A DNA stretch of 64,000 nt from Cohnella candidum (lineage in GTDB: Bacteria > Bacillota > Bacilli > Paenibacillales > Paenibacillaceae). Below, in pieces: positions 1 through 7,915 of this stretch. A program made the position numbers and the translations under genes. The stretch's first letter is position 1. The number at the start of each line of letters is the position of its first letter. The DNA is taken from NCBI RefSeq assembly GCF_003713065.1, contig NZ_CP033433.1, forward strand, positions 4,361,001-4,425,000, written 5' to 3'. Below the pieces are notes generated by a model, which saw only the letters and a list, made by a program, of their open reading frames with translations, ran no database searches and was not told the DNA's origin.

Positions 1-698
1 GAGGCCTGGCTTGGAGCATCCGTCGAGGCGACCGTGTTGCCTTGTTCGGCGGCAACGGAAGCGGGAAGTCGACGCTGCTCCGGCTTCTGGCCGGCATGCT
101 GCGGCCGCAGCGCGGAGACGTACGGCTCGAGGGGACGAAGCTGGAGAAAATTCCGTCCGCTTCCCGTTACTCGCGCATCGGTTACTTGGCGCAAAACCCG
201 CTGCTCCATTTCGCTCACGATACCCTGGAAGAAGATCTAACGTACGCGGCCAACAGGGCCCAAGCGTCCGATCCGGCTGCCGAGGTCCGGCGGATGGCGG
301 ACCGGCTGGGCCTGCGGGAGCTGCTTCACCGCCATCCGCACGACTTGAGCGGAGGGGAACGGCAGCTCGGCGCACTGGGCCTGGCGCTGCTCGGCCGTCC
401 GGAGCTGCTGCTGCTCGACGAGCCGACCAAAGGCGTCGACGCGCTGGCCAAGAGCCGGCTGATCGGCCACTTGGAAGAAGCCCACCGCGACGGCGTCACT
501 CTCGTGATGGCGACGCATGACGTCGAATTCGCCGCCGGGTACGCCAATCGATGCTCGCTGCTCTTCCAAGGGGAAATCGTCGCGGATGACGAGCCCGAGG
601 CGTTTTTCCGGGGAAACCTGTTTTACGCCACGCCTCTTCACCGCTTGATTCAAGGACGCGAGCCCCGGCCCGCCCAAGAGGGGGCGGCATTCCGATGA
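1..698 (+). CDS. ECF/ABC transporter ATP-binding protein (5' truncated)
   Basis: The frame is already open at base 3, so the gene starts before the window. The visible part holds a Walker A (GGNGSGKST), a Q-loop region (YLAQNP), an ABC signature (LSGGERQ) followed by Walker B (LLLLDEPTKG), and an H-loop (MATHD). The brevity of the C-terminus and the directly following S component point to an energy-coupling-factor ATPase (EcfA type), possibly the second half of a fused EcfA1A2. The stop overlaps the next start (ATGA), indicating translational coupling. Family is clear; substrate cannot be read from this subunit. Confidence 0.85.
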   Translation, partial: GLAWSIRRGDRVALFGGNGSGKSTLLRLLAGMLRPQRGDVRLEGTKLEKIPSASRYSRIGYLAQNPLLHFAHDTLEEDLTYAANRAQASDPAAEVRRMADRLGLRELLHRHPHDLSGGERQLGALGLALLGRPELLLLDEPTKGVDALAKSRLIGHLEEAHRDGVTLVMATHDVEFAAGYANRCSLLFQGEIVADDEPEAFFRGNLFYATPLHRLIQGREPRPAQEGAAFR

Positions 699-1465
699 AC
701 GGCATCCGCAAACTCGTGAGTCCGAAGCTGCTCGTGATCCCTGTCGCGATCATATACTTGGTATTAGCCTATATTTCGCTCTCGCGCGGCAATTCGCTGC
801 TGATCGGCATCGTGCTCGTGCTGCTGTCGATGGCTCCGTTCCTGTGGCGCTTCGAACGCCGCGAACGGCAAGCCCGGGAGCTTGTCCTGATCGCCGTGAT
901 GGCCGCGGTCGCTACCGTGAGCCGGATTCCGTTCGCCGCGCTGCTGCCGGGCTTCACCCCGGTGACGTTCATCGTCATCCTGTCTGGCGTCGTGTTCGGA
1001 GCGGAAGCGGGGTGGATGGTCGGGGCGGTCACCGGCCTCGTCTCGAATTTCTTTCTCGGGCAAGGCCCCTGGACGCCATGGCAGATGTTCGCCTGGGGGA
1101 TGGCCGGTTTCACCGCCGGGCTGTTCGCCCATCGCAGCCCTTCGCGCCGCAAACGGCTTCCGCTCATCCTGTTCGGCGCCGCATGGGGCTTTCTGTACGG
1201 CTGGATCCTGAACGTGACGGTGGCGCTCGACGTCGGCGTCCGGGAGCAGTCCTGGGCTTCCGTGCTCGGCGTCTATGCGCTGGGGCTGCCGTTCGAAACG
1301 ATACACGCCGCCGCCAACGTCTTTTTCCTCGCCGCTTTCGCCCCTTCCTGGATCAAGCTGCTCGAGCGTTACCGCCGCAAATACGGCGCGCTTCACCGAA
1401 TCGATGCCGGTTCTGACGCCGGCAAGGAGGAACCCGCGTATGGCCAAAGAACCGCTTCTGAATGA
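695..1465 (+). CDS. ECF transporter S component (substrate-binding membrane subunit)
   Basis: 256 aa with about six hydrophobic segments: one N-terminal hairpin (residues 10-50) and a core typical of ECF S components, containing the motif GQGPWTPWQMFAWG around residues 125-140. It overlaps the preceding ATPase gene by 4 bp and would pair with it and an unseen EcfT subunit to import a vitamin-like compound. The substrate is not readable; S components with similar GPWTP motifs have been linked to cobalamin or related compounds, but that is only inference. The C-terminal tail (about residue 228 onwards) is hydrophilic and overlaps the start of the pterin dehydratase gene. Confidence 0.75.
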   Translation: MNGIRKLVSPKLLVIPVAIIYLVLAYISLSRGNSLLIGIVLVLLSMAPFLWRFERRERQARELVLIAVMAAVATVSRIPFAALLPGFTPVTFIVILSGVVFGAEAGWMVGAVTGLVSNFFLGQGPWTPWQMFAWGMAGFTAGLFAHRSPSRRKRLPLILFGAAWGFLYGWILNVTVALDVGVREQSWASVLGVYALGLPFETIHAAANVFFLAAFAPSWIKLLERYRRKYGALHRIDAGSDAGKEEPAYGQRTASE

Positions 1466-1721
1466 ATCCGAACTGCAGGAAGGCTTGCGTAGCTTGGAAG
1501 GATGGGCCGTAGAGGAAGGCAAGCTGACGAAGAAGTACCTGTTCCCGACGTTCGCGGACGCGATCGGTTTCGTGAACAAGGTCGCTGACATTGCCGAAGA
1601 GATGAACCATCATCCCTTTATCTCCGTCGACTTCCGCCGGGTCACGCTGCGGCTGACGACTTGGCACTCCGGCGGCATCACGGGGCTGGACATCGCATCG
1701 GCCAGCGCTTATGATGGCTAG
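1440..1721 (+). CDS. 4a-hydroxytetrahydrobiopterin (pterin-4a-carbinolamine) dehydratase
   Basis: 93 aa from ATG at 1440, preceded by GCAAGGAGG. The family motif is visible: EMNHHPF, then a conserved aromatic/His stretch (TTWHSGG) ending in the expected Asp (TGLD). The enzyme dehydrates 4a-hydroxytetrahydropterins made by aromatic amino acid hydroxylases. The start lies inside the 3' end of the ECF S gene (26 bp overlap in another frame), so it is probably the last gene of that operon. No hydroxylase is visible in the window, so the physiological partner is unknown. Longer upstream in-frame starts are rejected because the ribosome site sits directly before 1440. Confidence 0.9.
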   Translation: MAKEPLLNESELQEGLRSLEGWAVEEGKLTKKYLFPTFADAIGFVNKVADIAEEMNHHPFISVDFRRVTLRLTTWHSGGITGLDIASASAYDG

Positions 1722-1764
1722 TAAAATGCCGTCCGAACGGCAATTTCAGCTGGGGTGAACCCGT

Positions 1765-3492
1765 TTGATCCGTCGTTTTCTCACCTATTACCGTCCTTAT
1801 TCCCGCCTTTTTACGCTGGATTTCACATGCGCCGTCATCGTCGCGCTGCTGGAGCTCGGTTTTCCGCTTGCCGTACAATGGATGATCGATACGCTGCTGC
1901 CCGAAGGCGATTGGTCCGCGATTACGTGGGCGTGCGTCGGCCTCCTGTCGATGTACCTGGTCAGCATGGGGCTGCAGTTCATCGTCAACTATTGGGGCCA
2001 TATGCTAGGCATCAACATCGAGACGGACATGCGCAAGCAACTGTTCAATCACGTACAGAAGCTGTCGTTCCGTTTTTTCGACAACACCAAAACGGGACAG
2101 ATCATGTCGCGCATGACCAACGACCTGTTCGATATCGGCGAGATGGCGCACCACGGTCCGGAGGATCTGTTCATCGCGATCATGACGTTCGCGGGCGCTT
2201 TCGGCATCATGTTCATGGTCAACTGGGAGCTGTCCGTCATTACGCTGGTAGCGGTTCCCGTGCTGGCATGGCTGATCGTCTTCTTCAACGCCCGTTTGAA
2301 CAAGGCCGCGACCCAGATGTTCGAGAAAATCGCCGACGTGAACGCCCGCATCGAAGACAGCATTTCCGGCATCCGCGTCGTCAAATCGTTCGGCAACGAG
2401 TCGTATGAGCGCAAGCGGTTCGAAACGAACAACCGCGCGTTCCGGGCGGCCAAGCTGAGGTCTTACTTGACCATTTCGTTCAGCTCCTCGGGCATTTACA
2501 TGCTGACGCGCACGATTTCCCTGCTCGTGCTTCTGTGCGGGGCCTGGTTCGCTTACCAGGGCAGGCTTTCCTATGGGGAATTGGTCGGGTTCCTTCTGTA
2601 CGTGAACATTTTCCTGAGGCCGATCGAGAAAATCAACGCGCTGCTCGAGATGTATCCGAAGGGGATGGCCGGCTTCCGCAGGTTCTGCGAGCTGATCGAT
2701 ACCGAGCCGGACGTCAAGGACGCCAAGGATGCGATCGAGGTTACGCGCCTGAGAGGCGATATCTCCTTCGATAACGTCACGTTCGGCTACGAGAATCACA
2801 CGCACGTGCTCAAAAATATCGATCTTCATATCCGGGCCGGCGAGACGGTCGCGCTCGTCGGGCCTTCCGGGGCCGGCAAATCGACGCTGTGCAGCCTGAT
2901 TCCGCGGTTCTACGAGATCGACGGAGGCAGCGTGTCCATCGACGGCATCGACATCCGCCGGATGACGCAGCTCTCCTTGCGCAGCCAGATCGGCATCGTG
3001 CAGCAGGACGTGTTCCTGTTCAACGGAACGATCCGCGAAAACATCACGTACGGACGCCTGGACGCGACCGAAGAGGAAGTGTGGGAGGCGGCGCGGCGCG
3101 CCCATCTCGAAGCGATGCTGCTGGCGCTTCCGGACGGCCTCGACACGTTTATCGGAGAACGCGGGCTCAAGCTGTCCGGAGGACAGCGTCAGCGCTTGTC
3201 CATCGCGAGGATTTTCCTCAAAAATCCTCCGATCCTCATTCTCGACGAGGCGACGTCGGCGCTCGACACGGAGACGGAAAACGCCATCCAGCAGGCGCTG
3301 GAGGAGCTTTCGAAGGACCGCACCACGCTGATCATCGCGCACCGGCTGGCGACGGTCCGCCACGCGGACCGGATCGTCGTCGTGACGGAGGACGGCATCG
3401 CCGAGCAAGGACGGCACGACGAACTGATCGCGGCAGGCGGCGTGTATTCGCGCCTCAGCTCCGCCCAGTTCGGAGTCGCCGCAACGCGGTAA
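1765..3492 (+). CDS. ABC transporter, fused permease/ATPase (multidrug/lipid exporter type)
   Basis: 575 aa half-transporter. Residues 1-300 form the type I exporter membrane domain (six hydrophobic helices, coupling motif around FDNTKTGQIMSR), residues 330-565 the nucleotide-binding domain with Walker A (GPSGAGKST), signature (LSGGQRQR), Walker B (ILILDEAT) and H-loop (IAHR). It should act as a homodimer in the cytoplasmic membrane exporting drugs or lipids. TTG start at 1765 chosen because GGGGTGAA precedes it at good spacing. It stands alone, about 40 bp after the dehydratase gene, and ends in a strong terminator. Confidence 0.9.
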   Translation: MIRRFLTYYRPYSRLFTLDFTCAVIVALLELGFPLAVQWMIDTLLPEGDWSAITWACVGLLSMYLVSMGLQFIVNYWGHMLGINIETDMRKQLFNHVQKLSFRFFDNTKTGQIMSRMTNDLFDIGEMAHHGPEDLFIAIMTFAGAFGIMFMVNWELSVITLVAVPVLAWLIVFFNARLNKAATQMFEKIADVNARIEDSISGIRVVKSFGNESYERKRFETNNRAFRAAKLRSYLTISFSSSGIYMLTRTISLLVLLCGAWFAYQGRLSYGELVGFLLYVNIFLRPIEKINALLEMYPKGMAGFRRFCELIDTEPDVKDAKDAIEVTRLRGDISFDNVTFGYENHTHVLKNIDLHIRAGETVALVGPSGAGKSTLCSLIPRFYEIDGGSVSIDGIDIRRMTQLSLRSQIGIVQQDVFLFNGTIRENITYGRLDATEEEVWEAARRAHLEAMLLALPDGLDTFIGERGLKLSGGQRQRLSIARIFLKNPPILILDEATSALDTETENAIQQALEELSKDRTTLIIAHRLATVRHADRIVVVTEDGIAEQGRHDELIAAGGVYSRLSSAQFGVAATR

Positions 3493-3499
3493 AACGAAG

Positions 3500-3547
3500 A
3501 AAACCGGAGCTCCGGGCGGCCATGCCGCTGCGGACTCCGGTTTTTTT
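3500..3547 (+). terminator. Rho-independent terminator of the ABC exporter gene
   Basis: AAAACCGGAG (3500-3509) pairs with CTCCGGTTTT (3535-3544) and runs into a T tract. It starts 8 bp after the exporter stop codon. The region downstream is transcribed from the other strand. Confidence 0.85.
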
Positions 3548-3558
3548 GCAAGGTTTAA

Positions 3559-3762
3559 TTAATCGTCTCGTGTCACCTTCGTAAAGAACGACAGGGCCCA
3601 AATCGCCGCTACGCCAACGACGATATAGACGATTTTGGAGCCGACTTCCGTGGATCCGCCGAACAACTCGCTGACGACGTCGTACTCGAAGAGTCCGACC
3701 GACAGCCAGTTGAGCCCGCCGAGAATGACGAGGATCAGGCTGATCACGTTCAACGTCTTCAT
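3559..3762 (-). CDS. DUF378 family small membrane protein
   Basis: 67 aa with two hydrophobic helices (NVISLILVILGGLNWLSVGL and VGSKIVYIVVGVAAIWAL), the arrangement of DUF378 proteins (YuzA-like); the GGLNWLSVGLF stretch is characteristic. The start at 3762 is chosen over an in-frame start at 3792 because AAAGGAGG lies 10 nt upstream of the internal ATG. Function in the family is unknown; location is the cytoplasmic membrane. Single-gene unit, convergent with the ABC exporter. Confidence 0.8.
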   Translation of the reverse strand: MKTLNVISLILVILGGLNWLSVGLFEYDVVSELFGGSTEVGSKIVYIVVGVAAIWALSFFTKVTRDD

Positions 3763-3874
3763 TCGGTAACAGCCTCCTTTAAGGTTTGTCATACATGGAC
3801 TTTCGCCAAACCGAAAAGCGAATCGCCGCCGAATCTTGGATGTACCCTACAGTTGTATGTGCTGCGACGTACGG

Positions 3875-4378
3875 TTATGCCTGGGCGCCATTGCCGTCCG
3901 TTCGCGCCGGCAGCCATACCATGCATAGTACGCGTACGATGCCGTTCGGAGAAGGGCGATCGTATTCGTCCTCCACGGCGAAGCCCGCTCTCTCGTAGGT
4001 TTTGATCGCGCGCCGGTTCCACGTCTCGACCTCGAGGTCGATTTCATGGTCCGGGTATCTGCGTTTGGCCTCTTGGACGGCTGACCGGACAAGCCCTAGG
4101 CCTAAGCCGGCGCCGCACAGATCCGGGCGCAGGCCGAGCCCGATCCGGACTGCCCGGTCAAGGGGGAAGAACTGCACGTAAGCGGCCATCTCGCCGGATT
4201 CCCGTATGGCGGACACATACTGCGAAGCGCGGATTTCAGGGTCCGCGAATTCCCGTCCGTCCCGGACCATCTGCTCCCAGGAAGGCCAGCCGTAACGGTC
4301 GTAGGGGGCCGGGTATCGCCATTCGCACAGCTGGCGGGCATCCTCTTCGGTCATCGGACGAAGTTGAAAATTCATCAC
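3875..4378 (-). CDS. GNAT family N-acetyltransferase
   Basis: 167 aa. The acetyl-CoA binding motif A is recognisable around residues 82-100 (GLRPDLCGAGLGLGLV, the R/Q-x-x-G-x-G/A pattern), followed by a conserved C-terminal section (WNRRAIKTYERAGF). The N-terminal part (LRPMTEEDARQLCEWRY) resembles the RimJ/RimL-like branch. It should transfer an acetyl group to an amine; substrate unknown. GTG at 4378 or ATG at 4375 could both start it; GGAAGGAG lies 7 or 10 nt upstream. It is divergent from the MFS gene, with about 70 bp between them holding a possible -10 box TATGAT. Confidence 0.85.
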   Translation of the reverse strand: MMNFQLRPMTEEDARQLCEWRYPAPYDRYGWPSWEQMVRDGREFADPEIRASQYVSAIRESGEMAAYVQFFPLDRAVRIGLGLRPDLCGAGLGLGLVRSAVQEAKRRYPDHEIDLEVETWNRRAIKTYERAGFAVEDEYDRPSPNGIVRVLCMVWLPARTDGNGAQA

Positions 4379-4451
4379 ATGGCGACTCCTTCCATGTTAT
4401 GATAGGGAGGCTGATTTGGTTCCTCACATCGAGAAAGGTAGGGAGATAGAA

Positions 4452-5651
4452 ATGGCCCGGCTTCTCTTCTTGGGCAGTTTCGCGTATCTGCTGGTCGGGT
4501 TCGCGCAGTTGGTCATCGGCACGGTCATGGAGCCGATGGTCCACGATTACGGCGTCCATTACGGGGACGGCGGACAGATGGTCATGAACCAGTTTCTCGG
4601 CGGCATGACCGGCGTATTGTGCACGCCATGGCTCATCAAAGTGCTCGGACGTAAAGGGCTGCTGCTGACAGCCTTGGCATTAATCGCAATTATCCAAACG
4701 GTATATTTTCTGCAGCCGCCTTGGGCGGTCATGCTGACGGTGGCGCCGATCACGGGCTTCGGATTCGGCATTACCGAAGCGACCGTCGGCTCCATCGTCA
4801 TCGTAGCGGCGGGGGAGAACGCGAATAAGGCCATGAGCGGCATCGAAGTGTTTTTCGGCGCGGGGGCGCTGCTTATGCCGTTCATCGGGTCTTTGCTCAT
4901 CGCAACGGGCCAGTGGAAAGCGTCGTTCATCGTGGTCGCCGTCATCGCGGTTGCCGCGTTCCTGTCATGGCTCCTATTCTGGCCGAAAATCTTGGATAAG
5001 TCGAGCGGGACCGACGCTGAAACTGCCGTACACCAGAAGACTTCCGGCTCGGCGGGCAGAGGGGCGCGCTTGACGCTGGCGGTGTGCATCCTGTTCTTCG
5101 CGGTGTACGTCGGCTTCGAAATGAGCTTCATCCACTACCTGCCGTCCATGATGGTCGCGAACAACGGGCTGTCCGATTCGACCGCTTCGCTGTCGATCAG
5201 CGTGTTCTGGCTGGCCATGACGATCGGCCGGATGGTGGCGGGTCACGCCGCGGACCGTTTCGGCGGCGCGGCTTATTTGGTGGCGATGTGCGGCTTCAAC
5301 GCCGTTTTCTTCCTGCTCATGACGGGCCTGGACGGCGTCGTGTCCACCTTCGCGCTGACGGTGTTGGCGGGCTTGGCGATGTCCGGGATGTTCTCGATCG
5401 CGCTCGTGTTCGCGAATCGCGCGGTACCGGGCGTTACGGAACGGACGACCAGCCTGTTGATGGCGGCCGGGGGCATCGGGGGCGCGCTCTTGCCGAAGCT
5501 GACGGGATGGTTTCTCGACCGCTTCCACGAGGACCAGACGCGCTGGCTGTTCGCGGCATTCGGCATCGTGCTGCTGCTCGTGATGCTGTGGGCCGTGGCC
5601 TCGGCGTCCAAGAGCCGTCGGAAGGAAATCGTCGTTTCGTCGAATATGTGA
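4452..5651 (+). CDS. MFS transporter
   Basis: 399 aa, about 12 hydrophobic helices in two halves separated by a hydrophilic loop near residue 190. Halves begin with typical MFS patterns (LVIGTVMEPMVHDYG; VFWLAMTIGRMVAGHAADRFGG). The segment GIEVFFGAGALLMPFIGSLL resembles sugar-type MFS carriers of the FucP/GlcP kind, so a sugar or organic-solute role is possible, but substrate is not determinable. The start at ATG 4452 is preferred over TTG 4416 because GGTAGGGAG lies just upstream. It is convergent with the DHA2 transporter, sharing one terminator hairpin. Confidence 0.8.
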   Translation: MARLLFLGSFAYLLVGFAQLVIGTVMEPMVHDYGVHYGDGGQMVMNQFLGGMTGVLCTPWLIKVLGRKGLLLTALALIAIIQTVYFLQPPWAVMLTVAPITGFGFGITEATVGSIVIVAAGENANKAMSGIEVFFGAGALLMPFIGSLLIATGQWKASFIVVAVIAVAAFLSWLLFWPKILDKSSGTDAETAVHQKTSGSAGRGARLTLAVCILFFAVYVGFEMSFIHYLPSMMVANNGLSDSTASLSISVFWLAMTIGRMVAGHAADRFGGAAYLVAMCGFNAVFFLLMTGLDGVVSTFALTVLAGLAMSGMFSIALVFANRAVPGVTERTTSLLMAAGGIGGALLPKLTGWFLDRFHEDQTRWLFAAFGIVLLLVMLWAVASASKSRRKEIVVSSNM

Positions 5652-5661
5652 GAGAGATACA

Positions 5662-5719
5662 CTAATAGAAATAGGCGACTCACCTTCAAAAGGTTGAGTC
5701 GCCTATTTCTCTATTAGTC
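5662..5719. terminator. Long bidirectional terminator hairpin between two MFS genes
   Basis: ACTAATAG (5662-5669) plus AAATAGGCGACTCA (5670-5683) pair with TGAGTCGCCTATTT (5696-5709) plus CTATTAGT (5712-5719); CCTT/AAGG closes a CAA loop. That is a nearly perfect 26-bp stem with a two-base bulge and one extra base near the loop. It lies between convergent genes ending at 5651 and 5733 and probably stops transcription from both sides, although the T tracts are short. Confidence 0.8.
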
Positions 5720-5732
5720 AGCATTAGGGTGC

Positions 5733-7268
5733 TCAATGCGCGGCGGCGTAAGCCTCCGACTCCGCTTGCGGGTCCATTTTCTCGCGGCTCATCGCGAACG
5801 CGGCGACCAAAGCCAGCGCGGCAGGGATAAGTCCCCACGCGAATATTTGCGCGATGGAGGAGGACAGTCCGCTCGTGATCGTATCCAGCGCGTGTGCCGG
5901 TATGTGAGCGCGCGTCGACTGAGCCAGCAGCGCATGCGGATCGCTGAGATCGAGGTCCGGCGGCAAAGCGGCCGCCGAATCGCCGCCCGAGAAAGACTCG
6001 GTCAGCTTACGCGTCAGCGAATGGCTCTGCACGATGCCGAAAATCGTGATGCCGAGCGTCATGCCCAGCGAGCGCAGGAAGTTCAGCGTCGCGGTGCCGG
6101 CTCCCCGTTCCCGAACCGACAGCGTATGGATCGCGGCGTTGGTCAGCACGGAGAAGGAGGCGCCGATGCCGAGGCCGACGAGGACCATATACAGCGTGAC
6201 GATGAGGCGGGACGAATCCGCCGTCAGGGTCGACAGCAGCGCCAGTCCGGCGACCAACAGGACGAGCGTAGAAATCATGATCGAGCGGTAGGACATGCGG
6301 TTCATCACGATCCCGCCGCCGGTGGCGGTCACCACGGTGCCCAGCATCATCGGCAGCAGCACGAGGCCGGAGTTCGTGGCGGTCCCGCCGAGCACGCCTT
6401 GGATGTAAATCGGGATATATACCGAAGCCGCGATGAAGCCCGCCCCGCTCAGGAGGGCGATCACGTTGCTGGACGCGTACAGCCGGCTGCGGAACATGCG
6501 GAAAGCGATGATCGGTTCGGCGGCGCGCGACTCGGCGATCAGGAACAGCACGGCGAGGACGGCGAAGCCGGCGAACAGGCCGATGATCGGCAGGGAGTCC
6601 CAAGCGTAAAACTTGCCGCCGAGCTCGAGCCCGAACATGAGGCAGACGACCGCGCCGACCAGGGTGATCGCTCCCGCCCAGTCGATACGCTGCTTGGCGT
6701 GCTGCGGCGATTCTTTATACGAGCTTGCGACGAGCAGTAACGAGATCAACCCGAGCGGCAAGTTAATGTAGAAGATCCACTGCCACTGCAAATGGTCGGT
6801 CAGATAGGCCCCGAGCAGTGGCCCGAAAATGCTCGACATGCCGAAGACGGCGCCGAACATGCCCATAAGCTTGCCTCGCTGTTCCGGCGGGAGGGCGTCG
6901 AACATGATCGTGAACGCGATCGGCACGAGGGCGCCGCCGCCGATGCCTTGAATGGCGCGGTAAATGCTCAGCTCGACGATCGAGCCTGCGGTTCCGCACA
7001 GAATCGAACCCAGCATGAACAGGATCATGCCGAATACGAAGAAGCGTTTGCGGCCGTACATGTCGGAAAGCTTGCCGAAGATCGGCATGCCCGCCATCTC
7101 GGCGACCATGTAGGCGGAGGTGACCCAGACGAACTTGTCGAGTCCCCCGAGCTCGCCGACGATCGTGCCCATGGCCGTCGAGACGATCGTATTGTCCATC
7201 GATGCCGTCAGAATGGCGAGCAGGAGGCCGGCCACGACCATCCCGCCTTTGCTTTGCGTTGCTTTCAT
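5733..7268 (-). CDS. DHA2 family (14-TM) MFS drug efflux transporter
   Basis: 511 aa with about 14 hydrophobic helices. DHA2 (EmrB/QacA) hallmarks: TM1 motif LTASMDNTIVSTAMGTI, motif A (GKLSDMYGRKRFF), TM4-5 motif (QGIGGGALVPIAF) and motif C region (GMSSIFGPLLGAYL). Proton-driven export of drugs or other amphiphiles across the cytoplasmic membrane is the family role; the substrate is unknown. ATG at 7268 has GGAAAGGA about 11 nt upstream. Two palindromes in its upstream region suggest control by a dimeric repressor, but no regulator gene lies beside it. Confidence 0.9.
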   Translation of the reverse strand: MKATQSKGGMVVAGLLLAILTASMDNTIVSTAMGTIVGELGGLDKFVWVTSAYMVAEMAGMPIFGKLSDMYGRKRFFVFGMILFMLGSILCGTAGSIVELSIYRAIQGIGGGALVPIAFTIMFDALPPEQRGKLMGMFGAVFGMSSIFGPLLGAYLTDHLQWQWIFYINLPLGLISLLLVASSYKESPQHAKQRIDWAGAITLVGAVVCLMFGLELGGKFYAWDSLPIIGLFAGFAVLAVLFLIAESRAAEPIIAFRMFRSRLYASSNVIALLSGAGFIAASVYIPIYIQGVLGGTATNSGLVLLPMMLGTVVTATGGGIVMNRMSYRSIMISTLVLLVAGLALLSTLTADSSRLIVTLYMVLVGLGIGASFSVLTNAAIHTLSVRERGAGTATLNFLRSLGMTLGITIFGIVQSHSLTRKLTESFSGGDSAAALPPDLDLSDPHALLAQSTRAHIPAHALDTITSGLSSSIAQIFAWGLIPAALALVAAFAMSREKMDPQAESEAYAAAH

Positions 7269-7300
7269 TGCTTCTCAAATCCTTTCCGGTTGGTTTCTTC

Positions 7301-7314
7301 TCCTGTTAACAGGA
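7301..7314. promoter_or_regulatory. Perfect 14-bp palindrome upstream of the DHA2 efflux gene
   Basis: TCCTGTTAACAGGA is fully self-complementary and lies about 33 bp before the efflux gene start, within the likely 5' untranslated or promoter region. This looks like a TetR/MarR-type operator. No protein assignment can be made. Confidence 0.45.
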
Positions 7315-7326
7315 TAACCGGACAAT

Positions 7327-7346
7327 ACTGACACCATTGTGTCAGT
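7327..7346. promoter_or_regulatory. Inverted repeat upstream of the DHA2 efflux gene (operator candidate)
   Basis: ACTGACAC-CATT-GTGTCAGT is a perfect 8-bp inverted repeat with a 4-bp centre, 13 bp from the 14-bp palindrome and about 60-80 bp upstream of the efflux gene start. Position and symmetry suit a repressor or activator site. No matching -35/-10 pair could be fixed with confidence. Confidence 0.45.
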
Positions 7347-7438
7347 GAGAATTCGGCAGCCAAAAAAAGTTTCGGAGGCTTTCAGAATGGGCCTGCAAGG
7401 GTAACGATTCGTAAGTCCGATCGCGAGGAGGAAATGCC

Positions 7439-7597
7439 ATGGAACACCGCTCAGGCGAACAAGCGCGCAACGAGGAGTTCCGGGAGAACGACTCCCCGGA
7501 GCAGGAGAAGAAGATCGATCAAGGCCGGGACATCGAGCCGCAGGCCGAACAGTGGGGAAAGAAGACGGAAGAGGACGAGAAAGAAGCGTCGAAATAA
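7439..7597 (+). CDS. Small highly charged protein of unknown function
   Basis: 52 aa from ATG 7439, with GCGAGGAGG placed 7 nt upstream, ending TAA at 7597 and followed by a terminator. The product is almost entirely hydrophilic (rich in Glu, Lys, Gln, Arg; begins MEHRSGEQARNEEF) with no membrane segment, and probably disordered or a single helix. A different frame over the same bases is a longer open frame but has no ribosome site. It may be one of the small acidic/basic proteins common in spore formers; I do not recognise a family. Confidence 0.6.
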   Translation: MEHRSGEQARNEEFRENDSPEQEKKIDQGRDIEPQAEQWGKKTEEDEKEASK

Positions 7598-7616
7598 GCG
7601 AGATAGGCACGACTCA

Positions 7617-7660
7617 GGCTGCGCTTGCGGGGACGAACCCGCGAGGCGCGGCCTTTTTCA
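7617..7660 (+). terminator. Terminator of the small charged protein gene
   Basis: GGCTGCGCTTGCGGG pairs imperfectly with CCCGCGAGGCGCGGCC, followed by TTTTTCATTTTT. It begins 19 bp after the stop codon. Confidence 0.7.
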
Positions 7661-7791
7661 TTTTTAACACGGGAAAACCATTCTTCTCGATTCGCGATAA
7701 CAAACATCATTCAAAATAAAACCACATCAAGGGTTGAACACTCCCCGCCAAGAGCCCCAAAACTCCACGAATACCGTTGTTTTTTCCTCAA

Positions 7792-7836
7792 TATAATGGC
7801 GTATCCACACAAAACCACATCCGTCTTGGATACGCC
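7792..7836 (+). promoter_or_regulatory. -10 box followed by a 10-bp inverted repeat: promoter/operator of the importer operon
   Basis: TATAAT at 7792-7797 is followed at once by GGCGTATCCA (7798-7807), whose exact inverse TGGATACGCC lies at 7827-7836. The -35 is weak. The repeat would cover the transcription start and early leader of the operon starting at 7916. An 11-bp direct repeat AAAACCACATC occurs at 7718-7728 and 7811-7821. The DeoR-type regulator encoded in the operon is the natural candidate to bind here (inference). Confidence 0.5.
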
Positions 7837-7915
7837 TGCCGAGCGACTCCAAGCCCGCCTTCCGGACGGAAGCGGGATGGATATAAAGGCTTCACCAAAC
7901 AGAGGAGGATGGGGA

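Noticed and set aside
7434..7667. 77-aa Arg/Lys-rich plus-strand frame overlapping the small charged gene
   Set aside because: The frame starting at 7439 has the well-placed ribosome site and ends before the terminator; the other frame runs through the terminator.
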